Assembly: GCF_027920805.1 (NCBI RefSeq)
Contig: NZ_JANWOI010000003.1
Span: 310,001-374,000, forward strand
Source of the DNA: Govania unica
GTDB lineage: Bacteria; Pseudomonadota; Alphaproteobacteria; Sphingomonadales; Govanellaceae
Direction of reading: 5' to 3'
DNA length: 64,000 bases
Below are positions 8,910 to 18,122 of the stretch, one piece after another. The notes under the pieces are model-generated. The model had not been told where the DNA came from, did not search any database, and was given only the letters and a program-made list of their open reading frames with translations. Position 1 is the stretch's first letter. Each line of letters starts with the position of its first letter. The position numbers and the translations under genes were made by a program.

Positions 8910-8916
8910 TGTTCTC

Positions 8917-11145
8917 TTAGAAGTTGTATTTCACGTCGAGACGCCATACACGCGGCAGGGCCGCATGTGCGAAGCCACCCGAGACATACTCGGAGTTGTA
9001 TTCCTTATCGAACAGGTTCTCGATCGAGCCAATGAGCGACCATTTGCCGTCATTGTCTTCGACGCCGACGCGCAGGTTGACGAGGTCAACAGGCTTGCGG
9101 GCGGTCGAGTTTTCCGGATCCCAGTACTGCTTGCCGATACGCTGATAATCGACGCGGTTGAAGAGACCGACGCTCGAGGTCAGCGGCACGCGATACTGAG
9201 CGCCGAGGTTGACCGAATATTCAGGGACATAAGGCGCCTTGTTGCCGACGAGGGTCGGATCGATGGCATAGTCCTTGATCTTGCTGTGCGTGTAACCAAC
9301 GCCGCCGAAGACATCAAGACCTTCCGCCACACGATACATGGCTTCGAGTTCTGCACCGTAGAGTTCGACTTCGTCGATGCTCACGAGCACCTGAGCGCCC
9401 ACAGCGCCGACGAATACGAAATACTGCTGACCCTGAACCTTGGTGTGGAAGACCGAGCCATTGAGGCGCAGACGACCGTCAAGCAGTTCGGTTTTCGAAC
9501 CCAGTTCCCAGGTTTCTGTATTTTCCTGCGGCACGATGTCGCTCACGCCAGCGAGACCGTTCAGGCCGGCGATGATGCCAACGCCGTTCTGGTTGAACTG
9601 GCCGCTGCGGAAGCCCTGGCCCCAGGAGCCATAGATCTGGAAGTTGTCGAGCGGATGGTAGCGCAGGGTAACCTTGGGCTGCCATTTGTCGAACGAGGCC
9701 TTGTTCACGGAACCCGGTACGCCAACGCCCGGAAGACCGCTGAACTGTTCAGCCGACACCACCTGGGTGCGGTTGTCTTTGTCGTAACGCACGGCAACGG
9801 AGGCTTCGAGCGTGTCGGTGATGTCGTAAGCGACGTTCCCGAATACGGCCCAGGCCTTGTTGTGGTTGTCATCGGCGAAGAAGGTTGCGGTCGGGTTGAT
9901 GGTGCTGTCAAAAAGCGGGTGACGCTCCACCTGCACGATGCCGAGACCAAGATCGTCGCCGGTGGTCGAGGACAGGAAGCGCTTGGTGTCGAGATAGTAA
10001 GCGCCAGCCATCCAGCGCAGACGCTGATCGGCCTTCGACGTGATGCGGAATTCCTGGCTCCAGGCTTTGACATCAAGATACTGAGTCTGCGTGCCGTCGG
10101 TTAAATAAGCCGGGTTCGCCGAAGCGGTGTAGGGGAACATGTCGCCGAGCGAGCGTTCATTCAGCTTATTGTAGGACGAGATCGACGTGAAGGTGGCGAA
10201 ATCGGCGTCATAGTCCAGTTTCAGGGACAGTTCGTCGATCTTGCGGTTGTTGTAGCCGCGGTTGTTCGCGGTGAAGGTGCGGGTGACGTCGTTGGCGTCG
10301 CCTTTGGTGAAATCAAAACCGCTGTTGGCGCCATTGGCGTCAAGAATTGCCGGCTGGAACACGTAATTGAGCGCGCCGCCATTGGCCCGGGCAACGCTTG
10401 CACGGACATCAGCGGTCAGGTTTTCGGTGACGTTCCACTTCAGCATGCCGCGGGCGGAGAAGTCTTCGTAGTTGTCGACTTTATCGCCGGTGGTGGTGTT
10501 GTGGAAATAGCCGTCACGCTTGGAATAGCGCGCGCCAAGACGGAACAGCAATTTGTCTTCGACGATCGGGCCGCTGACGGTGCCGCCAAGCTGCCATTCG
10601 TTGCCGCGGCCGATACCGGCGTTTGCGGAACCTTCGAAGTTATTGGTCGGCTGTTTGGTGGTGATCAGGATGGCGCCGCCGGTGGCGTTGCGGCCATACA
10701 AAGCACCCTGCGGGCCGCGCAGAACTTCGATCAGCTGAAGGTCGAACATCTGCTGGGTGAGCTGGTTCGGGTTGACCTGCAGCACGCCGTCAACAACAAC
10801 CGCAACCGGGCTTTCGCCGTTACGCACCTGGCTGATGCCGCGAATGGTGATGAAAGCGTTGCCGACGTTCTGCGACTGGATGATCGACAGGTTCGGGGTC
10901 AGGGCGATGAAATCCTGGACGCCTTCGATACGCGCGTCAGCAATGTTCTGTGCGGTGAAAGCGGTTTCGCTCAGCGGCACATCCTGTAGCGTTTCATTGC
11001 GCATACGAGCGGTGACGACGATTTCTTCAAAACCCATGCTTGATGCAGCGGGAGCAGCTTCCGGAGCAGTCTGGGCGACAGCAGGGAATGCGGACAGAAT
11101 GCCGCAAATTGCCGTGGCGCCCACGAAAGGAAGTAGTTTTGACAT
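8917..11145 (-). CDS. TonB-dependent outer-membrane receptor
   Basis: 742-residue receptor with a signal peptide (MSKLLPFVG...AVAQ, about 25 residues), a TonB-box-like EEIVVTARMR, a plug domain with VPLSETAFTAQNI and EVLRGPQGALYGRNATGGAI, and a 22-strand-type barrel ending in an aromatic-terminated KYNF strand. This is the family that imports siderophores, sugars, vitamins and other large solutes across the outer membrane. The start at 11145 has AGGAA just upstream. It shares orientation with the cupin-hyuAB genes, but two hairpins lie between, so co-transcription is uncertain. No iron-uptake genes are nearby; import of an organic substrate for the catabolic genes is an inference. Confidence 0.92.
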   Translation of the reverse strand: MSKLLPFVGATAICGILSAFPAVAQTAPEAAPAASSMGFEEIVVTARMRNETLQDVPLSETAFTAQNIADARIEGVQDFIALTPNLSIIQSQNVGNAFITIRGISQVRNGESPVAVVVDGVLQVNPNQLTQQMFDLQLIEVLRGPQGALYGRNATGGAILITTKQPTNNFEGSANAGIGRGNEWQLGGTVSGPIVEDKLLFRLGARYSKRDGYFHNTTTGDKVDNYEDFSARGMLKWNVTENLTADVRASVARANGGALNYVFQPAILDANGANSGFDFTKGDANDVTRTFTANNRGYNNRKIDELSLKLDYDADFATFTSISSYNKLNERSLGDMFPYTASANPAYLTDGTQTQYLDVKAWSQEFRITSKADQRLRWMAGAYYLDTKRFLSSTTGDDLGLGIVQVERHPLFDSTINPTATFFADDNHNKAWAVFGNVAYDITDTLEASVAVRYDKDNRTQVVSAEQFSGLPGVGVPGSVNKASFDKWQPKVTLRYHPLDNFQIYGSWGQGFRSGQFNQNGVGIIAGLNGLAGVSDIVPQENTETWELGSKTELLDGRLRLNGSVFHTKVQGQQYFVFVGAVGAQVLVSIDEVELYGAELEAMYRVAEGLDVFGGVGYTHSKIKDYAIDPTLVGNKAPYVPEYSVNLGAQYRVPLTSSVGLFNRVDYQRIGKQYWDPENSTARKPVDLVNLRVGVEDNDGKWSLIGSIENLFDKEYNSEYVSGGFAHAALPRVWRLDVKYNF

Positions 11146-11396
11146 CGTGTAGTTTCCTCACTGAGTACGATGGTCCGGAAGACCAGGAGTGCTTGCGCAG
11201 ATTGACAGCGCAATGCATCACCCAAATGGCTTTTCGCCATATTGATCACCCGGATTGGGCAGTATCTGAATGGTCAGGGATGGCGGAGCCGGTTTCAACC
11301 TGGTGGACGGCTAACCAGGGGGCTCGCGATGGGTAGGTGGAGGTGAAAGCACGGCCGCTAAACCTAACCACGCGGTCAGGTCATTGTAATTTTATT

Positions 11397-14153
11397 TCAA
11401 AACCGTGTCGTATCGGGCACAAGCTTCAAGCGCGTCGCTGCGGCGATGGCGTCCGTACGCTTATCCACCTTTAATTTTACAAAAATATTACGCAGGTGAA
11501 ATTTGACCGTATGTTCGGTCAGATCGAGGGTGCGGGCGATTTCCTTGTTGGAATGTCCGTGGGTGAGTTCAAGCAGCACTTCATATTCGCGCGTGCTGAA
11601 GATATTCGCCGCCTCTGCCTGGGCCAGCCTCTGATCGGCCCCGGTGGCGCTTTCGAGACAGGTGGAGATAAAGCGCATGATCACCAGATCGGTGCCGTCT
11701 TCACGGGCTTTTTTCTGCGCGGCATGGAGAAGCGGGTGAAGCCCGCGCGCGAGACGGAACGGCATGCGGATTTTCTCCGGTGCGGCAATCGTCAGCGCGC
11801 TCAAGAGATCCGTCAGAGCCGCCGGGCGCTGGCCTGAGAGGTCGAGCAGCTGGGCGCGCGCGATCAGGGCCCGGATCAGATAGAAATCGCTGCGGATATG
11901 CTCGCAACAGGCGACAAGATCATCAAGAATGCGCAAGCCACGGGCGCGATCCCGCTGCGCGGTCCAGAGGCCAAGCAAGGGTGCCACAGTCTGATAGGGC
12001 CGCCAAAGCTGCGGCTGGCTTTTCCAGCATTCGAGCGGGAAGCTTGCTTCGAGCCGTTCAGCCAGGGCACGAGTCGTGCTGTCGTCCTGTCTCGCAAGGG
12101 CCACGGCCAATCGGCAGGCTTCGACGATTTTGCCAAGTCTTTGTCCGCCGCGTGTGTCGACCAGTTGCTGGGTGCGGTCGATGGCGGTGTCGGCCGCGTC
12201 CAGATTCTGGCGCAACAAGGCCGCGGACATTTCAACGTCGAGCGCGGTGGCGAAAATCTCGAACCAGCCGTCATAAAGTTCGGCATATTGCAGGGCGTCC
12301 TGGAATTTTTCGAAATTGTCTTCTTTCCATTCGCCCGCCCAGAACAGCTGGCTGTTCAGCATGATGTCGGCAAGTGCCTTGAGGCCGCTGTCAGCGCCGA
12401 AATTTTCTTCGGCCATGCGCTGGGTTTCCCACAGATTGGCTTCGGCCAGTCGCAGTTTTCCGCCGTAAAGCGCAATGATGCCGGAATGAAGATAACAGTA
12501 ATTGATGCCAAGGACGCTGTTGCCCTGACGCATGGCGCGGGTGGCGACCTGGCAGGTCTCCTGCGCGTCTTCAAGTCTGCCGAGCGCCAGATAATTGATG
12601 ATCTTGGAACAGAGCAGCACGCCGCGTGAGACGGCATCTGTGTCAGGCGTGGTGTTGATCATTCGGGTGATGCGATCGAGGCTCGCTTCGTCGGTCCAGC
12701 GGTCTTCGTAAACCTCCTGCATGGCGGTCACATTGAGGAGATCGCGGCCGAGTCCCTGTGTGCTGTCAGCCTGAGCCTGAGCCGTTGTGGGATTGGCGAG
12801 GGCGTCTTCAAGATAGCGGCGGCCTTCGAGAATTTGGCCCTGCTTTATGGCAAGATAGGCGCGGGCGACCTGAATGCGGGGAAAGCGCGCCATCTCCCGG
12901 TCGGGAATATTGCGCAGCAGATTGCTGAGATAGCCAATGCCGCCGAACAGAATCAATTCCCAGGCCCCGGCGTTTTCAATCAAGCGGGCGCAGCGGTCGT
13001 AGTCTTCGGCGAGGCGAGCATGGCGCACGGCGTCGGGCACCAGGCCGTTCTGTTCGAACCAGCGTGAGGCGCGCAGATGCAGGGGCTTCAATTCGCTGGG
13101 ATGGCGGCGTTTCAGACTGTCCCGCAGATAGTCCGCGAACAGATGGTGATAACGGAACCATTCACCGTCGAGCGGTACAAGGAGCGCGCGCAGCGGCTCC
13201 AGCTGCTGCAGGAGATCCCAGGCATCCTCACGTTCCGTCAGGGCATTGGCAAGGGACGCGGTGAAGCGTTCGCAGATCGAACTGAACATCAGGAAATTCT
13301 GCAGCTCCTCCGGAAGCCGGGTGAGGACCTGTTCCGCGAGGTAGCTTGCGAGAAGGCCGCTTTGGCCGCGAAACTCTCCGAAAACCTGTCCTTCGGCGCG
13401 GTCTCCGGCACTGGCGAGGCGGGCGAGCTGGATGGCCATGGCCCAGCCTTCCGTGCGCAGGAACAGCATTTCAAGCTGGCTGTCGCTGACCAGGGGGTCA
13501 AAGGCGGCGCGGGTTTCGGCCATGGAGAAGCGCAGAGACTCAGGGCCGATTTCCATGGCGTGGCCGCTCGCGAGGCTTTGGGTGATGCTGCGGGTGGGTC
13601 TCAGGCGGGAATTGACGATGAGCGTGAAATTGTCCGGCCCATTGTCCACCAGACGTTTCAACAGGTTGTTAATCTCGTCGGTTTCGGCGCGATGATAGTC
13701 ATCGAGCATCAGCACCACATGGCGTGGCGATTGGGCAATGGCCTCAAGTGTCGCGGCCAGCGCCGCCTGAAGGGGCGTTTCGAGCAGGCCCTGTTCCGCA
13801 AGCCCAAGAAGCCGCCCGGTGTCCACCCCCGCCGCCGACAGGGAGAAAATGACATAGCACAGGAACTGCCGCGTTTCGTTGTCGTCTTCATCCAGCGTCA
13901 GCCAGGCGACCGACATGTCGCGTTTGATCAGTTCAGCCCGCCATTGTGCAAGCAGGGTGGTTTTGCCAAACCCAGCCGGCGCGGCCACAAGGCACAGGCG
14001 GCGGGTCAGGGCATGCTCAAGGACAGTCAGCAGCCGAGGACGGTCGATCAGGGCGATCTGTTGCCGTGGGGCCTCAAGTTTGGCCCGGGTCAGCCAGCTT
14101 TGGCGGTGATTTGAAAGATCGGCCCCTACGACAGGCGGCATTGGTTGGAGCAC
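11397..14153 (-). CDS. MalT-like LAL-type LuxR regulator
   Basis: 918 residues, a size typical of the large ATP-binding LuxR (LAL/MalT) regulators. Walker A APAGFGKTTLL is at about residues 58-68 and Walker B VVLMLDDYH at about 146-154. A long helical, TPR-like middle follows, then a C-terminal LuxR helix-turn-helix with FSTREYEVLLELTHGHSNKEIA and TVKFHLRNIF. Such STAND proteins activate transcription when an inducer triggers ATP-dependent oligomerisation. It lies upstream of the TonB receptor on the same strand, 251 bases away. It may control the receptor and hyu genes, but no operator is identifiable. Confidence 0.88.
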   Translation of the reverse strand: MLQPMPPVVGADLSNHRQSWLTRAKLEAPRQQIALIDRPRLLTVLEHALTRRLCLVAAPAGFGKTTLLAQWRAELIKRDMSVAWLTLDEDDNETRQFLCYVIFSLSAAGVDTGRLLGLAEQGLLETPLQAALAATLEAIAQSPRHVVLMLDDYHRAETDEINNLLKRLVDNGPDNFTLIVNSRLRPTRSITQSLASGHAMEIGPESLRFSMAETRAAFDPLVSDSQLEMLFLRTEGWAMAIQLARLASAGDRAEGQVFGEFRGQSGLLASYLAEQVLTRLPEELQNFLMFSSICERFTASLANALTEREDAWDLLQQLEPLRALLVPLDGEWFRYHHLFADYLRDSLKRRHPSELKPLHLRASRWFEQNGLVPDAVRHARLAEDYDRCARLIENAGAWELILFGGIGYLSNLLRNIPDREMARFPRIQVARAYLAIKQGQILEGRRYLEDALANPTTAQAQADSTQGLGRDLLNVTAMQEVYEDRWTDEASLDRITRMINTTPDTDAVSRGVLLCSKIINYLALGRLEDAQETCQVATRAMRQGNSVLGINYCYLHSGIIALYGGKLRLAEANLWETQRMAEENFGADSGLKALADIMLNSQLFWAGEWKEDNFEKFQDALQYAELYDGWFEIFATALDVEMSAALLRQNLDAADTAIDRTQQLVDTRGGQRLGKIVEACRLAVALARQDDSTTRALAERLEASFPLECWKSQPQLWRPYQTVAPLLGLWTAQRDRARGLRILDDLVACCEHIRSDFYLIRALIARAQLLDLSGQRPAALTDLLSALTIAAPEKIRMPFRLARGLHPLLHAAQKKAREDGTDLVIMRFISTCLESATGADQRLAQAEAANIFSTREYEVLLELTHGHSNKEIARTLDLTEHTVKFHLRNIFVKLKVDKRTDAIAAATRLKLVPDTTRF

Positions 14154-14345
14154 TCACTGATAAAGATCTTAGGCCTCGGTCCATGTCCGAGCTTTTTGAA
14201 ATTAGAGCAGTTCAATCTCCTATGGAAGCGGTTCCGTCAATTCCTGTAAGCGGACGGTTGATTGATTAAAAAATAGGCAGTGAAAGTGAGTGGCTAAAAT
14301 TTAGGCGAAAAATACGGGCTCGGTGAGGGCGGATTCCGGACTTTT

Positions 14346-14361
14346 CACAGAAAATCCTGTG
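14346..14361. promoter_or_regulatory. Inverted repeat upstream of amtB
   Basis: CACAG-N6-CTGTG lies about 75 bases before the small ORF that precedes amtB and within the divergent regulator/amtB intergenic region. I looked for a sigma-54 GG-N10-GC element and NtrC half-sites here and did not find convincing ones. The repeat could be an operator or nothing. Confidence 0.25.
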
Positions 14362-14434
14362 ATTCCAGGGTGCCGCAGCTTCGGCATGATTTTTGATAGG
14401 AAAAGATCAGCCGCGTAGTCACAGGGAGACTGAG

Positions 14435-14488
14435 ATGAAATTCAACGTCGCAAGCATCAAGCCTGTTCGGGGAGCAGATGTCCGATGA
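14435..14488 (+). CDS. 17-residue ORF resembling the PII (GlnK) N-terminus
   Basis: A 17-codon ORF (MKFNVASIKPVRGADVR) ends in a TGA that overlaps the amtB start as ATGA. A GGGAG at 14424-14428, six bases upstream, makes it a credible translation unit. PII proteins begin with a pattern like MK-x3-AIIKPFKLDDVR, so M1, K2, A6, I8, K9, P10, D15, V16 and R17 all line up. glnK normally precedes amtB as a two-gene operon, so this looks like the stump of a glnK whose body was deleted, now perhaps kept for translational coupling. A chance leader peptide remains possible. Confidence 0.55.
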   Translation: MKFNVASIKPVRGADVR

Positions 14489-15801
14489 CATATATGAGGA
14501 AAGCCGGGCTTGCCGGTCTGACGTTTACGGGGACGGTGCTTGTGGCGGGAGCGGCGATGGCGGCCCCCGCGCCGGTGCTCGATAGCGGCGTCAATGCCTG
14601 GATGATGGTCTGTACGGCTTTGGTCTTGATGATGACCATTCCGGGCGTTGCCTTGTTTTATGGTGGTATGGTGCGGAAAAAGAACGTGCTGTCGGTGCTG
14701 ATGCAAAGTTTTGCCATCACCTGTCTGATCAGCCTGTTGTGGTTCGTGATCGGTTACAGCTTGTCGTTCAGCGGCACGGGGCCGTTTGTCGGCGATCTAT
14801 CCAATCTGTTTCTGAACAAGCTGACGGTGGCCGGGCTCACAGGGGCTTCGGGCGGAAAATATTCCGAAGCCACCTTTATGCTGTTTCAGATGACCTTTGC
14901 CATCATCACGCCAGCGCTGATTTTCGGTGCGGTGGCGGAACGGATGAAATTCTCGGCCGCTATGCTGTTTGTGGCCGCCTGGTCGCTTGTGGTCTATGCG
15001 CCGATTGCGCATATGGTCTGGTCGGAGTCGGGCTTTTTCTTTGCCATGGGCGCGCTTGATTTCGCGGGCGGCACGGTGGTTCATATCAATTCGGGCGTTG
15101 CGGCTTTGGTGGCCTGCATCGTGATCGGCAAGCGTGTGGGCTTCGGTGTTGAGAATATGGCGCCGCATAATCTGGTGCTGTCGGTGATCGGGGCGGCGCT
15201 GCTGTGGGTTGGCTGGTTCGGCTTTAATGGTGGCTCAGCCTATGCGGCGGATGGGCGCGCGGCCATGGCGCTGGTGACGACGCAGGTGGCGACCGCCACG
15301 GCCGCTCTCGCCTGGATGGCCGCTGAATGGATCAGCCATAAGAAGCCTTCGTTGCTCGGTCTGGTGACGGGGGCGGTGGCCGGTCTTGTAGCCATCACGC
15401 CGGGGGCTGGCTATGTGACGCCGGTCGGCGCGTTCTGGATTGGTCTTGCGGGCGGGGCTGTCTGTTTCTTTGCCACGACATGGGTCAAGCGGTTGTTCGG
15501 CTATGATGACAGCCTTGATGTGTTCGGCGTTCACGGCGTCGGCGGGATCGTCGGCGCGATCTTGACCGGGGTTTTCGCGACCCGTGTGATCATGGGTGGC
15601 GACGCGTCCATGGGGTTGCTTGAAGGCAATGGCGGGCAGGTGGTGGTTCAGCTGTCCGTCGTGCTCGCCACGATCATTTATAGCGGAGTGGGGTCTTACA
15701 TCATTCTGAAGATTATCGATCGGCTGGTCGGACTGCGGGTCCCCGGCGACAGTGAACGCGAAGGCCTGGATATTCGTCTTCATGGGGAGAGCGTTAGCTG
15801 A
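14485..15801 (+). CDS. amtB: Ammonium transporter
   Basis: 438-residue Amt/Rh family channel with a signal-like first helix (LTFTGTVLVAGAAMAAPAP) and about eleven membrane segments. Family marks are the ALFYGGMVRKKNVLS motif and the twin pore histidines in VVHINSG and in DVFGVHGVGG. It conducts ammonium across the inner membrane and is normally gated by GlnK. The start at 14485 overlaps the preceding 17-codon ORF by four bases; an in-frame ATG at 14494 is an alternative. GGGGAG lies at 14469-14474. It is followed by a strong terminator. No complete glnK is adjacent in this window, which is unusual for amtB. Confidence 0.95.
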   Translation: MTYMRKAGLAGLTFTGTVLVAGAAMAAPAPVLDSGVNAWMMVCTALVLMMTIPGVALFYGGMVRKKNVLSVLMQSFAITCLISLLWFVIGYSLSFSGTGPFVGDLSNLFLNKLTVAGLTGASGGKYSEATFMLFQMTFAIITPALIFGAVAERMKFSAAMLFVAAWSLVVYAPIAHMVWSESGFFFAMGALDFAGGTVVHINSGVAALVACIVIGKRVGFGVENMAPHNLVLSVIGAALLWVGWFGFNGGSAYAADGRAAMALVTTQVATATAALAWMAAEWISHKKPSLLGLVTGAVAGLVAITPGAGYVTPVGAFWIGLAGGAVCFFATTWVKRLFGYDDSLDVFGVHGVGGIVGAILTGVFATRVIMGGDASMGLLEGNGGQVVVQLSVVLATIIYSGVGSYIILKIIDRLVGLRVPGDSEREGLDIRLHGESVS

Positions 15802-15840
15802 TACGATCTTCGGACACTACCTTTCTACAGTGACTTTATC

Positions 15841-15875
15841 GTCCGGCCGGGGTGTCTCGGCCGGACGGTTTTTTT
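15841..15875 (+). terminator. Rho-independent terminator after amtB
   Basis: A perfect 11-base GTCCGGCCGGG / CTCGGCCGGAC-type stem followed by GGTTTTTTT starts 40 bases past the amtB stop. It is one of the clearest terminators in the window. Confidence 0.9.
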
Positions 15876-15914
15876 GTGGGGTGGGTAGAGGAACTTGGGG
15901 TGACATTCTCCCTT

Positions 15915-16006
15915 ATTGTCATTGCCGGGCTTGACCCGCCAATCCATCTGGCCGCCGTTTCGCCTGTTGCACCATGGATTGCCGGGTCAAGCCCGGCAAT
16001 GACAAT
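15915..16006. repeat. Long intergenic palindromic repeat
   Basis: Two 33-base arms (15915-15947 and 15974-16006) are inverse complements with one mismatch, separated by 26 bases. The core TTGCCGGGTCAAGCCCGGCAA is of the kind seen in many copies between genes in alphaproteobacterial genomes, resembling a small palindromic mobile repeat. The RNA from either strand would form a very stable hairpin. No second copy was noticed in this window. Confidence 0.75.
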
Positions 16007-16035
16007 ATGAGGGGCGACAATAAGGAAGGTCGCCA

Positions 16036-16068
16036 ACAAAAAAGGCGGCCCGGAATGGGGCCGCCTTT
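16036..16068 (-). terminator. Terminator after the chemoreceptor gene
   Basis: AAAGGCGGCCC / GGGGCCGCCTTT stem at 16041-16068 is followed on the minus strand by a run of T residues (TTTTTTGTTGG). It lies 22 bases beyond the stop of the methyl-accepting chemotaxis gene. Confidence 0.85.
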
Positions 16069-16090
16069 GGTTGGGGTGCTGCAACGTGGC

Positions 16091-17863
16091 TCAGGCGGCT
16101 TTGACGCGGGCCAGGAAGTTGTCGATCTGGGTGCGCAGCTGATCGGCGTTTGATTTGAGATGCTGGGCGGTGACCGAGACTTTGTCGGCTTCCGAACGGG
16201 TTTCGGTCACGGCGCTGTTGACGCCGACGATGTTGCTGGACACTTCGCTTGTGCCCTTGGCCGCTTCCTGAACGTTGCGGGCGATTTCCTGGGTGGCGGC
16301 ACCCTGTTCTTCGACGGCGGCGGCGATGGTGGCGGCGATTTCGTTGATCTGGTGAATGATCCCGGAAACTTCCTGAATGGCGGCGACGGCGCCTTCGGTT
16401 TCGTCCTGAACCCGTGAAATCTGCGCGCTGATTTCCTCGGTGGCCTTGGCGCTTTCATTGGCGAGCGATTTGACTTCGGAGGCGACCACGGCAAAGCCCT
16501 TGCCGGCTTCCCCGGCGCGGGCCGCTTCGATGGTGGCGTTCAAGGCCAGAAGATTGGTCTGGCTTGCGATGCTGTTGATCATTTGCACGACGGCGCCGAT
16601 TTTTTCCGCCGAATCCGAGAGCGCCAGAATGGTGCCCGAGGTCTTGTCGGCGGTGGTCACCGCACGTCCAGCGATTTGCGAGGCGTCGATCACAAGACGG
16701 CCGATTTCGAGGATCGAACTGTTCATTTCCTCGGACGCGGCGGCCACCGTATGCACGTTGGCGCTGGCCTGGGCCGAGGCGCTGGCGACGGCGGTCGACT
16801 GTCCGGCGGCGCGGTCGGCCGAAGCCTTCATAAGCGTCGAGGTCTGGTCCATGTCGCGGGCCGCGGTGCCAAGCGAGTTGAGGGCCACATCCACATTGTC
16901 GTTGAATTCGACCACCAGCTGATCAAGCACTGCTGCGCGCTTGGACTGGATTTCGGACTGACGGGCCATTTCGGCGGAGGCTTCGCGGATTTCTGCGGCC
17001 TGGCGTTCGGTGGCTTCGGACTGGCGTTTGATTTCGTCGGTCTGGCGGCGGGTTTCTTCGGTGAAATCCTGATTTTTGATCATGGATTCTTTGAAGATCG
17101 CGAGTGCCTTGGCCATGTCGCCGATTTCGTCGTCGCGCTCGATGCCTTCGATGTCGATCTTGAGGTGACCGGCGGCGAGCGAGCCCATGGTTGCAGTCAT
17201 GCTGTTGAGCGGGCGTGTCAGACCGCCAATAACGATCAAAAGCGCAAGCCCGATCCCGGCACCGAGACCGATGATGGTGATCGTCAGCATGCTGGTCAGG
17301 GCGCTTTGGTAATAGAGAGTGAGTTCTTCAGTATTGTGCTCGACCTCGGCGGCGATCTTCTGTGCTTCGGCGGCCATCAACTCGTTGAGTTTGGTGCGAT
17401 TGGCGCGGTTTTCGGGATTGTCGCCCCAAACGCGGGCGGCGGCCGGACCGTCGGTCCGGGAGATGCGGACCATCTCGCTGCGGAATTCCATGAATTTCTT
17501 GGCCGTTTCATTCAGATCGACAAACGCTGCCTGCTTGTCTGCCGGCAGGATTGCCTGCCAGGCGGCCATGTTTTTTTCGATCTTGGCCAGGGAGACTTCC
17601 ATGCCCTTGGCGTATTTTTCGGCTTCGCTGCTTTCGTTCGACATATAGATGCCGCGCGAGTCCATGACGACCGCATAAATCATGGCATTGGTGTTTTCCC
17701 CATAAAGGGCGCGCTTGGTGGCCCCGGCGGAGTCGTCGACCATAGTGTCATATTTGTTCATCGTGGTGATGCCGATGATGGCGATGACCATGGCTACGAG
17801 AGATAACAACGCAACGACAAAAAAGATTTTGGGGGCGAGTTTAATTCGAGACAGAATTTGCAT
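16091..17863 (-). CDS. Methyl-accepting chemotaxis protein
   Basis: 590-residue chemoreceptor. A first membrane helix lies at about residues 12-32, followed by a helical periplasmic sensor region of about 160 residues. A second membrane helix ([20 protein letters not shown]) leads to a HAMP domain, a glutamine/arginine-rich coiled coil, and the cytoplasmic signalling domain with [20 protein letters not shown] at its hairpin. The protein ends LARVKAA, without the CheR-tethering pentapeptide of major receptors. The start at 17863 has GAGG on the minus strand five bases upstream; an ATG seven codons earlier is less likely. The ligand is unknown. The gene is flanked by its own terminator and an AT-rich inverted repeat, so it is probably monocistronic. 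Confidence 0.92.
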   Translation of the reverse strand: MQILSRIKLAPKIFFVVALLSLVAMVIAIIGITTMNKYDTMVDDSAGATKRALYGENTNAMIYAVVMDSRGIYMSNESSEAEKYAKGMEVSLAKIEKNMAAWQAILPADKQAAFVDLNETAKKFMEFRSEMVRISRTDGPAAARVWGDNPENRANRTKLNELMAAEAQKIAAEVEHNTEELTLYYQSALTSMLTITIIGLGAGIGLALLIVIGGLTRPLNSMTATMGSLAAGHLKIDIEGIERDDEIGDMAKALAIFKESMIKNQDFTEETRRQTDEIKRQSEATERQAAEIREASAEMARQSEIQSKRAAVLDQLVVEFNDNVDVALNSLGTAARDMDQTSTLMKASADRAAGQSTAVASASAQASANVHTVAAASEEMNSSILEIGRLVIDASQIAGRAVTTADKTSGTILALSDSAEKIGAVVQMINSIASQTNLLALNATIEAARAGEAGKGFAVVASEVKSLANESAKATEEISAQISRVQDETEGAVAAIQEVSGIIHQINEIAATIAAAVEEQGAATQEIARNVQEAAKGTSEVSSNIVGVNSAVTETRSEADKVSVTAQHLKSNADQLRTQIDNFLARVKAA

Positions 17864-17950
17864 TGCAATCCTCGTGAGGTGCATAAAATTTGACTTCGCC
17901 TGCTGCTATGAGGGCAGTTGGCTTCGTGAAGCCATTAGGCTGCAATGCGT

Positions 17951-17994
17951 TAATTAATAATTACAGATCCGCCAAGGGCCGTAACTATTAATTA
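17951..17994. repeat. AT-rich inverted repeat upstream of the chemoreceptor
   Basis: TAATTAATAATTAC at 17951-17964 and GTAACTATTAATTA at 17981-17994 are inverse complements with one mismatch across a 16-base spacer. The element is about 90-130 bases upstream of the chemoreceptor start in an otherwise GC-rich genome. It could be an operator, an upstream promoter element, or a hairpin ending an unseen transcript. Confidence 0.45.
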
Positions 17995-18122
17995 AGTGAA
18001 ATTTAAACGGTTGTTTTCACGGGGCTTCATATGTCCTGGTGAATGTATTTTTATATGTCTTTGAATTCTCGCCATGCGTGTGGATATGGCCAAGTCCACT
18101 CGAATCACGAGTGGCGGGTGGA

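Noticed and set aside
8812-10104. 430-codon plus-strand ORF opposite the TonB receptor
   Set aside because: Runs across the twin hairpins and the end of a well-supported receptor gene; composition typical of a shadow frame.
11146-11396. Possible gene between the TonB receptor and the LAL regulator (98-codon plus ORF)
   Set aside because: No motif and poor start context; the gap is better read as the promoter region of the receptor.
14370-14395. Sigma-54 promoter for amtB (GGGTGCCGCAGCTTCGGCAT)
   Set aside because: A GG and a nearby GC-rich element are present, but the required GG-N10-GC spacing does not fit. The segment is better described as a short TGCCG/CGGCA inverted repeat.
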